Of a stretch of DNA of 64,000 nt, positions 1 to 9,292 are shown piece by piece. Within the stretch, counting starts at the first letter, position 1, and each line of letters opens with the position of its first letter. The stretch spans positions 4,244,454 to 4,308,453 of the forward strand of contig NZ_CP026378.1 in assembly GCF_002953215.1 (NCBI RefSeq), in the 5' to 3' direction. This stretch comes from Mixta calida (lineage in GTDB: Bacteria > Pseudomonadota > Gammaproteobacteria > Enterobacterales > Enterobacteriaceae). The notes under the pieces are model-generated. The model searched no databases. It was not told the origin of the DNA and saw only the letters and a program-made list of their open reading frames with translations. The position numbers and the translations under genes were made by a program.

Positions 1-639
1 CTGCAACCGGAAATGAGCCAGGAGGAAATCGCGCGCATTATCCGCAGCGCGGTGGCGAACGTGCCCGGCGCCGTGGGCATGAATAACCATATGGGCAGCA
101 AAATGACCTCCAGCCTGCCGGGCATGGTGAAAGTCATGCAGGTGCTGGATCACTACAATCTCTACTTTCTCGACAGCATGACGATCGGCAACAGCCAGGC
201 GACGCGCGCGGCGGCGGGCACCCAGGTGAAGGTGATCAAGCGCCGCGTTTTCCTTGACGATAATCAGAACGAAGCGGAGATCCGCAAGCAGTTTAATCGC
301 GCGGTGCATCTGGCGCAGCGCAACGGTTCCGCGATCGCTATCGGCCATCCTCATCCCACTACCGTGCGCGTGTTACAGCAAATGCTGCCGAACCTGCCCG
401 CGGATATTACGCTGGTGCGTCCCAGCCAGCTGCTGAACGAGCCGCAAATCGATCGCCCTGCGCCTGCGCCGTCAACCCCCACGACGCCGAAGCCGAAGCC
501 GCGTAATCCGTTCCGCGGCCTGGCCGTTTGTCAGACGCCGCAACCGGTCGCGCCGGTGCCGGCAACGCGCGCGCTGTCGGTCATCGCCGACAGTATTCAG
601 CAGAGCGCGCTGGTGAAAAAAATAGGCAGCCTGTTCTGA
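1..639 (+). CDS. yibQ: YibQ, divergent polysaccharide deacetylase family (5' end outside window)
   Basis: The reading frame is open from base 1 and runs to the TGA at 637-639, so the N-terminus and probable signal peptide lie upstream of the window. The visible ~212 residues show the divergent polysaccharide deacetylase fold: a region around NNHMGSKMT, then FLDSMTIG, and later AIGHPHPTT, where His residues would sit in the hydrolase pocket. In E. coli yibQ follows envC and lies a few genes before tdh-kbl and hldD, and the same neighbourhood is seen here. The C-terminal ~70 residues are rich in Pro, Thr and Lys and look like a disordered tail. The family is periplasmic; its substrate is not established. 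The ATG at 13 is an internal Met, not the start. Confidence 0.85.
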   Translation: MQPEMSQEEIARIIRSAVANVPGAVGMNNHMGSKMTSSLPGMVKVMQVLDHYNLYFLDSMTIGNSQATRAAAGTQVKVIKRRVFLDDNQNEAEIRKQFNRAVHLAQRNGSAIAIGHPHPTTVRVLQQMLPNLPADITLVRPSQLLNEPQIDRPAPAPSTPTTPKPKPRNPFRGLAVCQTPQPVAPVPATRALSVIADSIQQSALVKKIGSLF

Positions 640-653
640 TCGGTTGCCCATCG

Positions 654-689
654 TCAGGGCGGCCGTAAATCACTATAATGCCGCCCTGA
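654..689. repeat. 10-bp inverted repeat enclosing a TATAAT
   Basis: TCAGGGCGGC at 654-663 is repeated exactly in inverted form at 680-689, separated by 16 bases that contain TATAAT at 674-679. It lies between the yibQ stop and the glycosyltransferase gene at 725. It could be the yibQ terminator (no T run follows) or an operator around the -10 of the next gene. The -35 is not convincing. Confidence 0.5.
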
Positions 690-724
690 TATTTCACCTT
701 CCGTGAGCGTAAGGACAGAGCGCG

Positions 725-1957
725 ATGACGCAACCTCGACAAAAAATCCTGTTACTGGATAACGGCAGAGAATGGGGCGGCGGCACGAACAGCATGCTGG
801 AGCTGCTCAGGCGCATCGATCGCGACCGTTTCGATATTACCTGCTGCTTTTATTACAACTATCAGCGCGGCGAAGGTGAAACTATTGAGTCGGTGCTGAC
901 GGAGCTTGGCATTCCGGTCATCTTTATTCCGCAACGCAAGCAGCCGCTTTCTGCCAAGCTGCAGAAAGAGCTGCTGCGTTCGCTGCTGTTTTTCAGCCGT
1001 CCGCTAAAAAAACGCGCCACGGATGCAGTTGATCGTCGCTGGCGCGTGGAGCCGAATGCCCGCAGTCTGCGCGCGCTGCTGCAACAGGGCGGCTATCACA
1101 CGCTTTATATGAACAACCAGCCCAGCACCAACGTTGAAGGCTATCTGGCGGTAAAAGATCTGCCTGTTGGACTGGTGCAGCATTGCCGTATCGAACCGCA
1201 GCTGAATCCCGCGCTGGTGAAGATGATCAACCAGCGCGTCGACGCCATTATCGCCGTTTCTCACGGCGTCAATCAGACGCTGCGCGCTAACGGCGTCGAT
1301 GCCGCACGCTGCTTTACGGTATCCAACGCGATTGATATTTATCAGCCGCTGCCCGATCGCGTGACCGTGCGTGCCCGGCTTGGCCTGCCGACCGACAGCT
1401 TCCTGTTTGGCAGTATCGGCTCGCTAATCGCGCGCAAGGCGACGCATCACACGTTACAGGCGCTCAGCGCCTTCCGTCGCGCCTGTCCGCAGATAAACTG
1501 GCATATGGTGGTGGTCGGCGCCGGTCCGGAACGGGAAAATCTGCAACTGCTGGCGGCGCGGGAAGGCATCGCCGATCGCGTAATCTTCACCGGCTTTCGT
1601 AATAATGCGCTTGATTACCTGGCGGCGATGGATGTCTTTGTGCTGGCGTCACGCAGCGAAGGCCTACCGCGCGTCGTGCTGGAAGCGATGCTGGTTAATA
1701 CCGCCGTTATCGGCTCGCGCGTCGTGGGCACCGCCGAACTGATTGATGACGGACGCACTGGCCTGCTGTTTGACTATGGCGATACGGCGCGTCTCTGTGC
1801 GCATATGCAGGCGCTGTGTCAGAATAACGCGCTGCGCCAGCAGCTGATTTCACAGGCGAATGCCAACGTTAAAGCCCATTACGCTATCGAACATTATGTC
1901 GCAGGCGTCGAAGCGCTCCTGCAGAGCGTGGCAAAGGAACCCCTACCGCATGTTTAA
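725..1957 (+). CDS. Glycosyltransferase family 4 (GT-B) protein
   Basis: A 410-residue protein with the GT-B layout of family GT4. The N-terminal domain has a Gly-rich loop (EWGGGTN, residues ~17-23). The C-terminal Rossmann-like domain starts near residue 215 (FLFGSIGSL) and carries the sugar-nucleotide binding EX7E motif in SRSEGLPRVVLEAM. It probably transfers a sugar from an NDP donor to a cell-surface glycan in the cytoplasm; donor and acceptor cannot be read from the sequence. The next gene overlaps it by 8 bases, so the two are likely co-translated. In E. coli the slot between yibQ and tdh is held by the unrelated waaH, so this is a lineage-specific replacement near the LPS locus. Confidence 0.85.
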   Translation: MTQPRQKILLLDNGREWGGGTNSMLELLRRIDRDRFDITCCFYYNYQRGEGETIESVLTELGIPVIFIPQRKQPLSAKLQKELLRSLLFFSRPLKKRATDAVDRRWRVEPNARSLRALLQQGGYHTLYMNNQPSTNVEGYLAVKDLPVGLVQHCRIEPQLNPALVKMINQRVDAIIAVSHGVNQTLRANGVDAARCFTVSNAIDIYQPLPDRVTVRARLGLPTDSFLFGSIGSLIARKATHHTLQALSAFRRACPQINWHMVVVGAGPERENLQLLAAREGIADRVIFTGFRNNALDYLAAMDVFVLASRSEGLPRVVLEAMLVNTAVIGSRVVGTAELIDDGRTGLLFDYGDTARLCAHMQALCQNNALRQQLISQANANVKAHYAIEHYVAGVEALLQSVAKEPLPHV

Positions 1958-2861
1958 CTTTCTTAATCCGCAATACCGTTACATTACTTCTCGCCATAAT
2001 ATCCCTTACGCCCAGGCGGATGTGCAGGGCGAGGTGCCGGTTACCTCTGTGGTCATTCCCTGTACCGGCGCAGATTTTATTGAAGAAGCGGAACTGAGCG
2101 CGCTGTTCGCCGCTCGCTACGCCACGCAGGCTGAAGAGATCGTGATCGTCAGCGACCAGCCCGCCGAGCTGTTCCGTCAATTGCCGGAAAAAACCCGTGT
2201 GGTCACGCTGGATGTGCCGCAGCGTGAAGAAAATTACCGCTATAAGCAAATCTACCGCAGCCGCCTGATTAAGCTACAGGCGCCGTTGCAGGCACAGACT
2301 GACGGCATTTTGATGATCGATTCCGATCTGAATCTGCTGCAGATGCCTGATATCCGCATGAAAGAAGGCCACATTTACTCCAGCTTCCGTCAGGGGAAAA
2401 TGATCGCCAAACTGGATAAGGCCGCGCCGGAAAAGCGCCCTGCTTACTATGCGCGCACTATCCGTCCTTTCCTGGTCGATCACGTTAACGGCGCATTTTT
2501 GGCAGCCACGCGCCAGACATGGAAACGCATTTGCCCGCTCTGGCTGACGCTGTTTCAGGATACATGGGAACTGATGGATGATTCACAGCCGCCGACCGAT
2601 CAGCTGCCGCTGGCCGCCCTGCTGGATATGCTGGATATCAAAACCATCAACCTTGGCGAATGGATGAACTGGCCGGTTTCCAAACGGATTGGCGGCCAGG
2701 AGGCGGTGATTCCAAAAGAGGTGGTCGGCGCTCATGGCGGCTTTCCGCTATCGGAGTGGCAGAAATACCTCCAGTCCGCTGATGCTCCGCTGCTGTTTAA
2801 AGGCCAGGACTACACGCGTAAAGTGCGGTACCTGACCGACGCCGAGAAGAAAAAGCAGTAA
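1950..2861 (+). CDS. Glycosyltransferase-like protein with DxD motif
   Basis: A 303-residue protein. I chose the ATG at 1950, which overlaps the previous stop by 8 bases, because AAAGGA at 1933-1938 is a good ribosome binding site; an in-frame ATG at 1860 lies inside the upstream gene and has no such site. The protein has a GT-A-like region with IDSDLNLL (a DxD motif for the metal and NDP-sugar) around residue 125. There is no signal peptide, so it is cytoplasmic. Translational coupling with the GT4 gene suggests the two act on the same glycan. I do not recognise a named orthologue, and the substrate is unknown. Confidence 0.75.
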   Translation: MFNFLNPQYRYITSRHNIPYAQADVQGEVPVTSVVIPCTGADFIEEAELSALFAARYATQAEEIVIVSDQPAELFRQLPEKTRVVTLDVPQREENYRYKQIYRSRLIKLQAPLQAQTDGILMIDSDLNLLQMPDIRMKEGHIYSSFRQGKMIAKLDKAAPEKRPAYYARTIRPFLVDHVNGAFLAATRQTWKRICPLWLTLFQDTWELMDDSQPPTDQLPLAALLDMLDIKTINLGEWMNWPVSKRIGGQEAVIPKEVVGAHGGFPLSEWQKYLQSADAPLLFKGQDYTRKVRYLTDAEKKKQ

Positions 2862-2872
2862 ACGTTCTACAG

Positions 2873-2897
2873 CCCGCAACGTCCGTTGCGTTGCGGG
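2873..2897. terminator. Hairpin between the glycosyltransferase gene and tdh
   Basis: CCCGCAACG at 2873-2881 pairs with CGTTGCGGG at 2889-2897 (9 bp, 7-base loop). It sits in the gap between two convergent genes. There is no clear T run on either side, so its termination role is inferred from position. Confidence 0.4.
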
Positions 2898-2913
2898 TAA
2901 AAATACAGCAGAG

Positions 2914-3942
2914 TTAATCCCAGCTCAGTACGACCTTGCCTGAACGGCCGGACCGCATCTCGTCGAAGCCCTGCTGAAACGCATCGATATGATAGCGATG
3001 AGTAATGATCGGCGTCAGGTCGAGCCCTGACTGAATCAGCGCCGCCATCTTATACCAGGTTTCAAACATCTCTCGTCCATAGATCCCTTTGATAAACAGA
3101 CCCTTGAAAATTACCTGATTCCAGTCAATCGCCATATCTGACGGCGGAATGCCCAGCAGCGCAATGCGGCCGCCGTGATTCATCGCCTCCAGCATCGCGC
3201 GGAACGCCGGCGGCGCGCCCGACATTTCCAGACCGACATCAAAGCCTTCGGTCATGCCCAACTCGCTCATCACCTGTGACAGCGATTCACGACTGACGTC
3301 GACGGCACGCGTTACGCCCATCTGACGCGCCAGCTCAAGGCGGTAAGCATTCACATCGGTAATCACCACGTGGCGTGCGCCTACATGTTTACAGACCGCC
3401 GCGGCCATAATACCGATCGGCCCCGCGCCGGTAATCAGCACATCTTCACCGACCAGATCGAACGAGAGCGCGGTATGCACCGCGTTGCCGAAGGGATCGA
3501 AAATGGCCGCCAGCTCATCAGAGATATTTTCCGGGATCTTAAAGGCGTTAAAGGCAGGGATAACCAGATATTCGGCGAAGCAACCCTGTCGGTTTACACC
3601 GACGCCGACAGTATTGCGACAAAGATGGGTGCGTCCGGCACGACAATTACGACAGTGGCCGCAGGTGATATGCCCTTCGCCGGAGACGCGATCGCCGACA
3701 GAGAAGCCCTTCACCTCCTGCCCCATCGCCACCACTTCGCCCACATATTCATGGCCGACAATCATCGGAACCGGGATGGTTTTCCGCGACCACTCATCCC
3801 AATTGTAAATATGAATATCGGTGCCGCAGATAGCGGTTTTACGGATTTTAATCAGTAAATCGTTATGGCCAGGTTCAGGGATCGGCGCATCCGTTACCAT
3901 CCAGATGCCTTCCGTCGCCTTGAGTTTTGCAAGTGCTTTCAT
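2914..3942 (-). CDS. tdh: L-threonine 3-dehydrogenase
   Basis: Oxidises L-threonine to 2-amino-3-ketobutyrate with NAD+, the first step of threonine breakdown to glycine in the cytoplasm. The 342-residue protein is a zinc-containing medium-chain dehydrogenase: catalytic zinc motif ICGTD near residue 38, the proton-relay GHEYVGEV near residue 65, a four-Cys structural zinc lobe ([15 protein letters not shown]) near residues 95-110, and the NAD-binding GAGPIG near residue 172. Length agrees with E. coli Tdh (341). It follows kbl by 11 bases on the same strand, the standard kbl-tdh operon, whose second enzyme cleaves the product. Confidence 0.98.
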   Translation of the reverse strand: MKALAKLKATEGIWMVTDAPIPEPGHNDLLIKIRKTAICGTDIHIYNWDEWSRKTIPVPMIVGHEYVGEVVAMGQEVKGFSVGDRVSGEGHITCGHCRNCRAGRTHLCRNTVGVGVNRQGCFAEYLVIPAFNAFKIPENISDELAAIFDPFGNAVHTALSFDLVGEDVLITGAGPIGIMAAAVCKHVGARHVVITDVNAYRLELARQMGVTRAVDVSRESLSQVMSELGMTEGFDVGLEMSGAPPAFRAMLEAMNHGGRIALLGIPPSDMAIDWNQVIFKGLFIKGIYGREMFETWYKMAALIQSGLDLTPIITHRYHIDAFQQGFDEMRSGRSGKVVLSWD

Positions 3943-3953
3943 GACCGTACCCC

Positions 3954-5150
3954 TCAGGCAATCACGCCCAGCTGTTTGCCAATACGCGTAAACGCATCCA
4001 CCGCCCGTTCAAGCTGCTGATGCGTATGCCCCGCTGAAATTTGCGTGCGGATGCGCGCTTGCCCTTTCGGCACCACCGGATAAAAAAAGCCGGTGACGTA
4101 AATGCCTTCGTTCTGCAATAAACGCGCAAACTCCTGCGCCACCTTCGCTTCTCCCAACATCACCGGAATAATGGCGTGATCGGCGCCGGCCAGCGTAAAG
4201 CCCGCCTTTGTCATCGCCTCGCGGAAATAACGTGCGTTCTCCCACAGGCGCTGCCGCAGCCCGTCGCCTTCGCTCAGCAGATCCAGCACCCGCAGCGACG
4301 CGCTGACGATAGCGGGCGCCAGCGAGTTAGAGAACAGATAAGGACGGGAACGCTGACGCAGCCACTCCACCACCTCTTTTTTCGCCGCCGTATAGCCGCC
4401 GGAGGCGCCGCCCAGCGCCTTGCCCAGCGTGCCGGTAATGATGTCGACGCGCCCCATCACGCCGCAGTATTCATGAGTGCCGCGCCCACCGGCGCCGACG
4501 AAACCGACCGCATGGGAATCATCCACCATCACCAGCGCGTCAAACTCGTCAGCCAAATCGCAAATGCCCTGCAAATTGGCGATCACGCCATCCATAGAAA
4601 AGACGCCGTCGGTAGCGATAAGGATATGACGCGCATCGGCCGCGCGCGCCTCTTCCAGCCGCGCACGCAGCTCCGCCATATCGTTATTGGCGTAGCGGTA
4701 ACGGCGCGCCTTGCAAAGGCGAACGCCGTCAATGATGGAGGCGTGATTCAACGCATCGGAAATGACCGCATCCTCCGGCCCCAGCAGCGTTTCAAACAGG
4801 CCGCCATTGGCGTCGAAGCAGGAAGAATAGAGAATGGCGTCTTCCATGCCGAGAAAATCGGCCAGGCGCTGCTCCAGCTGTTTATGGATATCCTGCGTGC
4901 CGCAGATAAAACGCACCGAAGCCATGCCGAAACCGTGGCTATCCATGCCCTGCTTCGCCGCCAGCACCAGCGCCGGATGGTTGGCCAGTCCCAGGTAGTT
5001 ATTGGCGCAGAAGTTGATCACGTCCTGGCCCGCGCCGATGCGGATATCGGCCTGTTGCGCCGAGGTGATGATACGTTCCTGTTTAAACAGGCCTTCCTGC
5101 TGCGTCACTGCCAGCTGTTCATTGATTTGACGATAAAAATCTGCAGGCAT
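3954..5150 (-). CDS. kbl: Glycine C-acetyltransferase (2-amino-3-ketobutyrate CoA ligase)
   Basis: Cleaves 2-amino-3-ketobutyrate with CoA to glycine and acetyl-CoA, completing threonine degradation with Tdh. The 398 residues match the E. coli protein in length. It is an alpha-oxoamine synthase of PLP fold type I: the substrate region [13 protein letters not shown] is near residue 45, [10 protein letters not shown] carries the PLP-interacting Asp and His, and [14 protein letters not shown] holds the Schiff-base Lys. The ATG at 5150 gives an N-terminus that aligns with the family. First gene of the kbl-tdh operon, divergent from hldD across 228 bases. Confidence 0.98.
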   Translation of the reverse strand: MPADFYRQINEQLAVTQQEGLFKQERIITSAQQADIRIGAGQDVINFCANNYLGLANHPALVLAAKQGMDSHGFGMASVRFICGTQDIHKQLEQRLADFLGMEDAILYSSCFDANGGLFETLLGPEDAVISDALNHASIIDGVRLCKARRYRYANNDMAELRARLEEARAADARHILIATDGVFSMDGVIANLQGICDLADEFDALVMVDDSHAVGFVGAGGRGTHEYCGVMGRVDIITGTLGKALGGASGGYTAAKKEVVEWLRQRSRPYLFSNSLAPAIVSASLRVLDLLSEGDGLRQRLWENARYFREAMTKAGFTLAGADHAIIPVMLGEAKVAQEFARLLQNEGIYVTGFFYPVVPKGQARIRTQISAGHTHQQLERAVDAFTRIGKQLGVIA

Positions 5151-5313
5151 TTTTATTCTCCGTTACCGTCTTAGAGTCGGCACATCATACTGAACGGCCG
5201 CCGGTCAAACGATAATCGGCGCAACAGAATGTCAATTTTGCAGCATATATCACGCCTGCCTGGTTAGTTACATTCCGTTACGGACTCCTCTGGCTGCCTG
5301 CACGCCGATGAAA

Positions 5314-5325
5314 TGTTATGATAAT
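5314..5325 (+). promoter_or_regulatory. Candidate extended -10 promoter of hldD
   Basis: TGTTATGAT at 5314-5322 fits an extended -10 element (TGn followed by TATGAT), 54 bases before the hldD ATG. The -35 (CTGCCT near 5294) is weak, as expected for extended -10 promoters. In E. coli hldD (htrM) also has a heat-shock promoter; I do not see a clear sigma32 match here. Confidence 0.4.
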
Positions 5326-5378
5326 GGGTAATTAGGCGCGGAACCCCCTGTTCCGCCTCACTGTTTAAGGTTAAGCAC

Positions 5379-6311
5379 ATGATTATTGTGACTGGCGGCG
5401 CCGGCATGATCGGCAGCAATATTGTCAAAGCTCTGAATGAACAAGGCATTACCGATATCCTGGTGGTGGACAACCTGAAAGATGGCACCAAGTTCGTCAA
5501 TCTGGTCGATCTCGACATCACCGATTACATGGATAAAGAAGACTTCATCGCCAGCGTGATGGCGGGCGACGATCTGGGCGATATTGAAGCGGTGTTTCAT
5601 GAAGGCGCCTGCTCCGCAACGACGGAGTGGGACGGCAAGTACATGATGGACAATAACTATCAGTACTCCAAAGAGCTGCTGCATTTCTGCCTTGAGCGCG
5701 AAATCCCGTTCCTGTACGCCTCTTCCGCCGCCACCTACGGCGGACGCAACGATAACTTCATCGAAGAACGCGCCTACGAGCAGCCGCTGAACGTTTACGG
5801 CTACTCAAAAATGCTGTTCGATCACTATGTGCGTCAGATACTGCCGGAAGCGAACTCGCAGGTGTGCGGCTTCCGCTATTTCAACGTTTATGGACCGCGG
5901 GAAGGTCATAAAGGCAGCATGGCGAGCGTCGCTTTCCATCTGAACACGCAGCTGAATAACGGCGAGAACCCTAAGCTATTTGAAGGCAGCGATAACTTCA
6001 AACGCGACTTCATCCACGTCAGCGACGTCGCGGCGGTCAACCTGTGGTTCTGGAAAAACGGCGTTTCCGGCATCTTCAACTGCGGCACCGGCCGTGCGGA
6101 ATCTTTCCAGGCGGTAGCGGATGCGGCGCTGGCTTATCATCAGAAAGGTCAGATCGAATACATTCCGTTCCCGGATAAGCTGAAAGGCCGCTACCAGGCT
6201 TATACCAAAGCGGATCTCACCAAACTGCGCGCCGCAGGCTACGACAAACCGTTTAAAACCGTGGCCGAAGGCGTGGCTGATTATATGGCCTGGCTGAACC
6301 GCGACGCATAA
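5379..6311 (+). CDS. hldD: ADP-L-glycero-D-manno-heptose 6-epimerase
   Basis: Last step of ADP-heptose synthesis: epimerises ADP-D-glycero-D-manno-heptose to the L,D form used for the LPS inner core, in the cytoplasm. 310 residues. A short-chain dehydrogenase with the NADP-binding GGAGMIG at residues 6-12 and the catalytic set Ser116, Tyr140, Lys144 and Lys178, which fall at the same numbers as in E. coli. It is followed 21 bases later by waaF and starts the hldD-waaF-waaC operon that opens the LPS core locus. No sign of damage. Confidence 0.98.
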   Translation: MIIVTGGAGMIGSNIVKALNEQGITDILVVDNLKDGTKFVNLVDLDITDYMDKEDFIASVMAGDDLGDIEAVFHEGACSATTEWDGKYMMDNNYQYSKELLHFCLEREIPFLYASSAATYGGRNDNFIEERAYEQPLNVYGYSKMLFDHYVRQILPEANSQVCGFRYFNVYGPREGHKGSMASVAFHLNTQLNNGENPKLFEGSDNFKRDFIHVSDVAAVNLWFWKNGVSGIFNCGTGRAESFQAVADAALAYHQKGQIEYIPFPDKLKGRYQAYTKADLTKLRAAGYDKPFKTVAEGVADYMAWLNRDA

Positions 6312-6332
6312 CGAAAAGGAAGACGTACCGGC

Positions 6333-7382
6333 ATGAAGATACTGGTAATCGGCCCTTCCTGGGTCGGCGATATGATGATGTCGCAAAGTCTCTATCGCAC
6401 GCTGAAGGCCGAGCATCCTGATGCCGTGATTGATGTGATGGCACCAGCCTGGTGCCGCCCTCTGTTGTCGCGCATGCCGGAAGTCAACGAAGCGCTGGCG
6501 ATGCCGCTGGGACACGGCGCGCTGGCATTGGGCGAACGTTATCGCCTGGGAAAAGCGCTGCGTCAGAAAAACTATCAGCGGGCCTGGGTGTTGCCCGGCT
6601 CGTTTAAATCGGCGCTGGTACCCTTCTTTGCCGGCATTCCACTGCGTACCGGCTGGCGCGGCGAGATGCGCTACGGCCTGCTGAACGATCTGCGCGTGCT
6701 GGATAAACCCGCTTTTCCCCTGATGGTCGAGCGCTATGTGGCGCTGGCATACGACAAAACGCGCATCCGCAGCGCGCGCGATCTGCCGCAACCCTTACTG
6801 TGGCCACGTTTGCAGGTTGAGGAACAGGAAAAAATCGATACCGCTGCGCAGTTCGCGCTGACCGCCGACCGACCGCTTATCGGCTTCTGTCCCGGTGCGG
6901 AGTTCGGCCCGGCCAAGCGCTGGCCGCACTATCACTATGCGACGCTGGCGCAGCAGTTGATCGCGGCGGGTTATCAGGTGGTGCTGTTTGGCTCCGCTAA
7001 AGATCATGCTACCGGCGAAGAAATTCGCCAGACGCTGAGCGAGACGGACCGCCTCCACTGCCGCAATCTGGCGGGCGAAACCCAACTGGAACAGGCGGTG
7101 ATTCTGTTAGCGCACTGCGACGCGGTAGTCACCAACGATTCCGGCCTGATGCATATCGCTGCCGCGCTCGATCGGCCGCTGGTCGCGCTTTACGGCCCCA
7201 GCAGTCCTGACTTCACCCCGCCGCTGTCACAGCGTGCGCGCGTTATTCGCCTGATTACCGGCTACCATAAAGTGCGTAAAGGGGATGCGGAGCAGGGTTA
7301 TCATCAAAGCCTGATCGATATTCAGCCAACGCGCGTAATGGAAGAACTGCACGCCCTGCTGGGCCAGCGGGAGCATATATGA
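6333..7382 (+). CDS. waaF: ADP-heptose:LPS heptosyltransferase II
   Basis: Adds the second heptose to heptose I of the LPS inner core on the cytoplasmic face of the inner membrane. 349 residues of the GT9 family (GT-B fold): N-terminal GPSWVGDMMM with the conserved Asp, and in the C-terminal half FCPGAEFGPAKRWP and VTNDSGLMHIAAA, which form the ADP-heptose site. Its TGA overlaps the waaC ATG (ATGA at 7379-7382), so the two heptosyltransferases are translationally coupled. Also called rfaF. Confidence 0.97.
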   Translation: MKILVIGPSWVGDMMMSQSLYRTLKAEHPDAVIDVMAPAWCRPLLSRMPEVNEALAMPLGHGALALGERYRLGKALRQKNYQRAWVLPGSFKSALVPFFAGIPLRTGWRGEMRYGLLNDLRVLDKPAFPLMVERYVALAYDKTRIRSARDLPQPLLWPRLQVEEQEKIDTAAQFALTADRPLIGFCPGAEFGPAKRWPHYHYATLAQQLIAAGYQVVLFGSAKDHATGEEIRQTLSETDRLHCRNLAGETQLEQAVILLAHCDAVVTNDSGLMHIAAALDRPLVALYGPSSPDFTPPLSQRARVIRLITGYHKVRKGDAEQGYHQSLIDIQPTRVMEELHALLGQREHI

Positions 7383-8356
7383 AGGTATTGATCGTAAAAA
7401 CGTCCTCCATGGGCGATGTCCTTCATACACTGCCGGCTTTAACCGACGCAATGCGCGCGATCCCCACGATTCGCTTCGACTGGGTGGTTGAAGAAAACTT
7501 TGCGCAAATCCCGTCGTGGCATCCGGCGGTGGATCGCGTTCTGCCGGTGGCGATTCGTCGCTGGCGCAAGCACTGGTTTGGCAGTCAGCAGCGTGAAGAG
7601 CGTCTGCGTTTCAAACAGGCTTTGCAGTCACGTGAATATGATGTGGTGATCGACGCGCAGGGGCTGATTAAAAGCGCCGCGCTGGTGACACGCCTGGCTA
7701 AGGGCGTTAAACATGGTCAGGATAGCCGCAGCGCGCGCGAGCCGTTCGCCAGCTGGTGGTATGACAAACGTCATGAGATCAATAAACAGCAACATGCGGT
7801 AGAACGTACCCGTGAGCTGTTTGCCAAAAGCCTGGGCTATCAGAAGCCGCAAACGCAGGGCGATTACGCCATCGCGTCGCATTTTCTCGCCCGTCCGCCT
7901 GCGGACGCCGGTCGCTACCTCGTTTTCCTGCATGCCACGACGCGCGACAACAAGCACTGGCCGGAAAGTCACTGGCGCGAGCTGATTTCGCTGCTTGAAC
8001 CTGGCGGCCTGCGCATTAAACTTCCCTGGGGCGCAGAACATGAGCATCAGCGCGCCCAGCGTTTGGCGGCCGGTTTCACTCACGTTGATGTCCTGCCAAA
8101 ACTGACGCTGGAGCAGGTCGCCCAAACGCTGGCGGGCGCGAAAGCAGTAGTCTCAGTGGATACCGGCCTGAGCCACCTGACCGCAGCGCTCGACCGGCCA
8201 AACATTACGCTTTACGGCCCAACCGATCCCGGTTTGATTGGCGGCTATGGGTTGAATCAGCAGGCGCTGCGCGCGTCGGAAAAGGGTGATATGGCAACCA
8301 TCAGCGCAGCTCAGGTCAATGCTGTGTTACAGCTATTATTAAGCACGGAAGCGTAA
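7379..8356 (+). CDS. waaC: ADP-heptose:LPS heptosyltransferase I
   Basis: Adds the first L,D-heptose to Kdo of Kdo2-lipid A, the base of the LPS core. 325 residues, GT9 family: N-terminal KTSSMGDVLH with the conserved Asp13, TRDNKHWP in the middle (the Lys contacts the ADP phosphates), and SVDTGLSHL in the nucleotide site. It starts by ATGA overlap with waaF. Two bases after its stop the next glycosyltransferase gene begins. Full length and intact; also called rfaC. Confidence 0.97.
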   Translation: MKVLIVKTSSMGDVLHTLPALTDAMRAIPTIRFDWVVEENFAQIPSWHPAVDRVLPVAIRRWRKHWFGSQQREERLRFKQALQSREYDVVIDAQGLIKSAALVTRLAKGVKHGQDSRSAREPFASWWYDKRHEINKQQHAVERTRELFAKSLGYQKPQTQGDYAIASHFLARPPADAGRYLVFLHATTRDNKHWPESHWRELISLLEPGGLRIKLPWGAEHEHQRAQRLAAGFTHVDVLPKLTLEQVAQTLAGAKAVVSVDTGLSHLTAALDRPNITLYGPTDPGLIGGYGLNQQALRASEKGDMATISAAQVNAVLQLLLSTEA

Positions 8357-8358
8357 TA

Positions 8359-9278
8359 ATGATGCCGCCTCGTCTGAGTATTATTGTTACCGCTCATAAC
8401 TGCGCAACCTGGTTACAGGATACGCTCGACAGCATCGTCGCCTCGGCAGGTAACACATTATCCAGCTGCGAGATCATTCTTGTTAACGATGCTTCAGAAG
8501 ATGATACGCAGGCGATTATTGAGCGTTTCGCCGCCGTTTATCCCCAGACCCGACATCAACAAACCTGGCTGCGCAATATTGGTCAGGTTCGCAACCACGC
8601 CGTTGCGCAGGCGCGGGGGATTATATTTTAATGGTCGATGGCGATGACAAAGTGTTACCTGGCGCTATAGCCGATCATCTGCCTCAGCTGGAAGCACAGA
8701 GACCGGATATCTATTTAAGCAAAATTATCGAAAAACGCAGCGCTGATATGAACCCTGTCCCCCCCTGGCATGCTGGAACGCCTGTCGTTTTAGCGCGGGA
8801 TGAGGCGATTACGCGTTTTTTGATCCATCGTGATTTCCAGGCGCATTTTATCGGTCAATACTTCCGTCGCCATTTGCTGCAGGAAAACCCCTTCCCCTCT
8901 TTCATCTGCTACGAGGATGCCTGGCTTTTTCCGTTACTGCTGACCAAAAGCGAAAAAATCCTTTATTCAACCTGCGGCTTTTATCTCTACAGAAAGCATG
9001 CTGCCAGTCTCTCAACCACTATGCAGCCCGAAAAAATTGTCTGCTTGCTGGCTGCGACACAGCATATGGATGAGGTATTGCCGACACGTTTTCAGGCTCT
9101 GATTACCTGCCACTGGCTGGATATCGTTAATCGGCATAGCACCGAACTGAAAAAGCAGGGGGTATGGGAACAGGTTAAAAAGCGTATCCACCAGCAGAGC
9201 CTGTGGGCATTCCTGCTTAATGGGAAGATACGGGTCAGCTATAAACGTAAGATGCTGAAGCTAAGGCGGCTAAACTAG
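8359..9278 (+). pseudogene. Glycosyltransferase family 2 gene with a -1 frameshift
   Basis: Two adjoining frames together make one GT2 (GT-A) protein of about 306 residues. The first (8359-8631) has SIIVTAHNCATWL, LVNDASEDDT and RNIGQVRNHAVAQARG; the second (8631-9278) continues with MVDGDD, where the DxD metal motif sits, and the rest of the domain. At 8615-8619 the run is five G; a sixth G would restore ARGDYILMVDGDD. As written, the first frame stops at 8629-8631 and an ATG overlaps it (TAATG), so reinitiation is conceivable but would separate the two halves of the donor site. It lies 2 bases after waaC, so it is probably an LPS core transferase; the sugar is unknown. It may be an assembly error. 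Confidence 0.8.
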
Positions 9279-9284
9279 CCGCCT
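9264..9284. terminator. Hairpin between convergent GT2 and waaL
   Basis: AGGCGGCTA at 9264-9272 and TAGCCGCCT at 9276-9284 form a perfect 9-bp stem with a 3-base loop. It overlaps the GT2 stop codon and lies just before the convergent waaL stop, so it probably ends transcription, although no T run follows. Confidence 0.5.
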
Positions 9285-9292
9285 GTAAACTA

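Noticed and set aside
4176..5174. 332-codon plus-strand open frame opposite kbl
   Set aside because: Shadow of kbl with Arg/Gln/His-rich composition.
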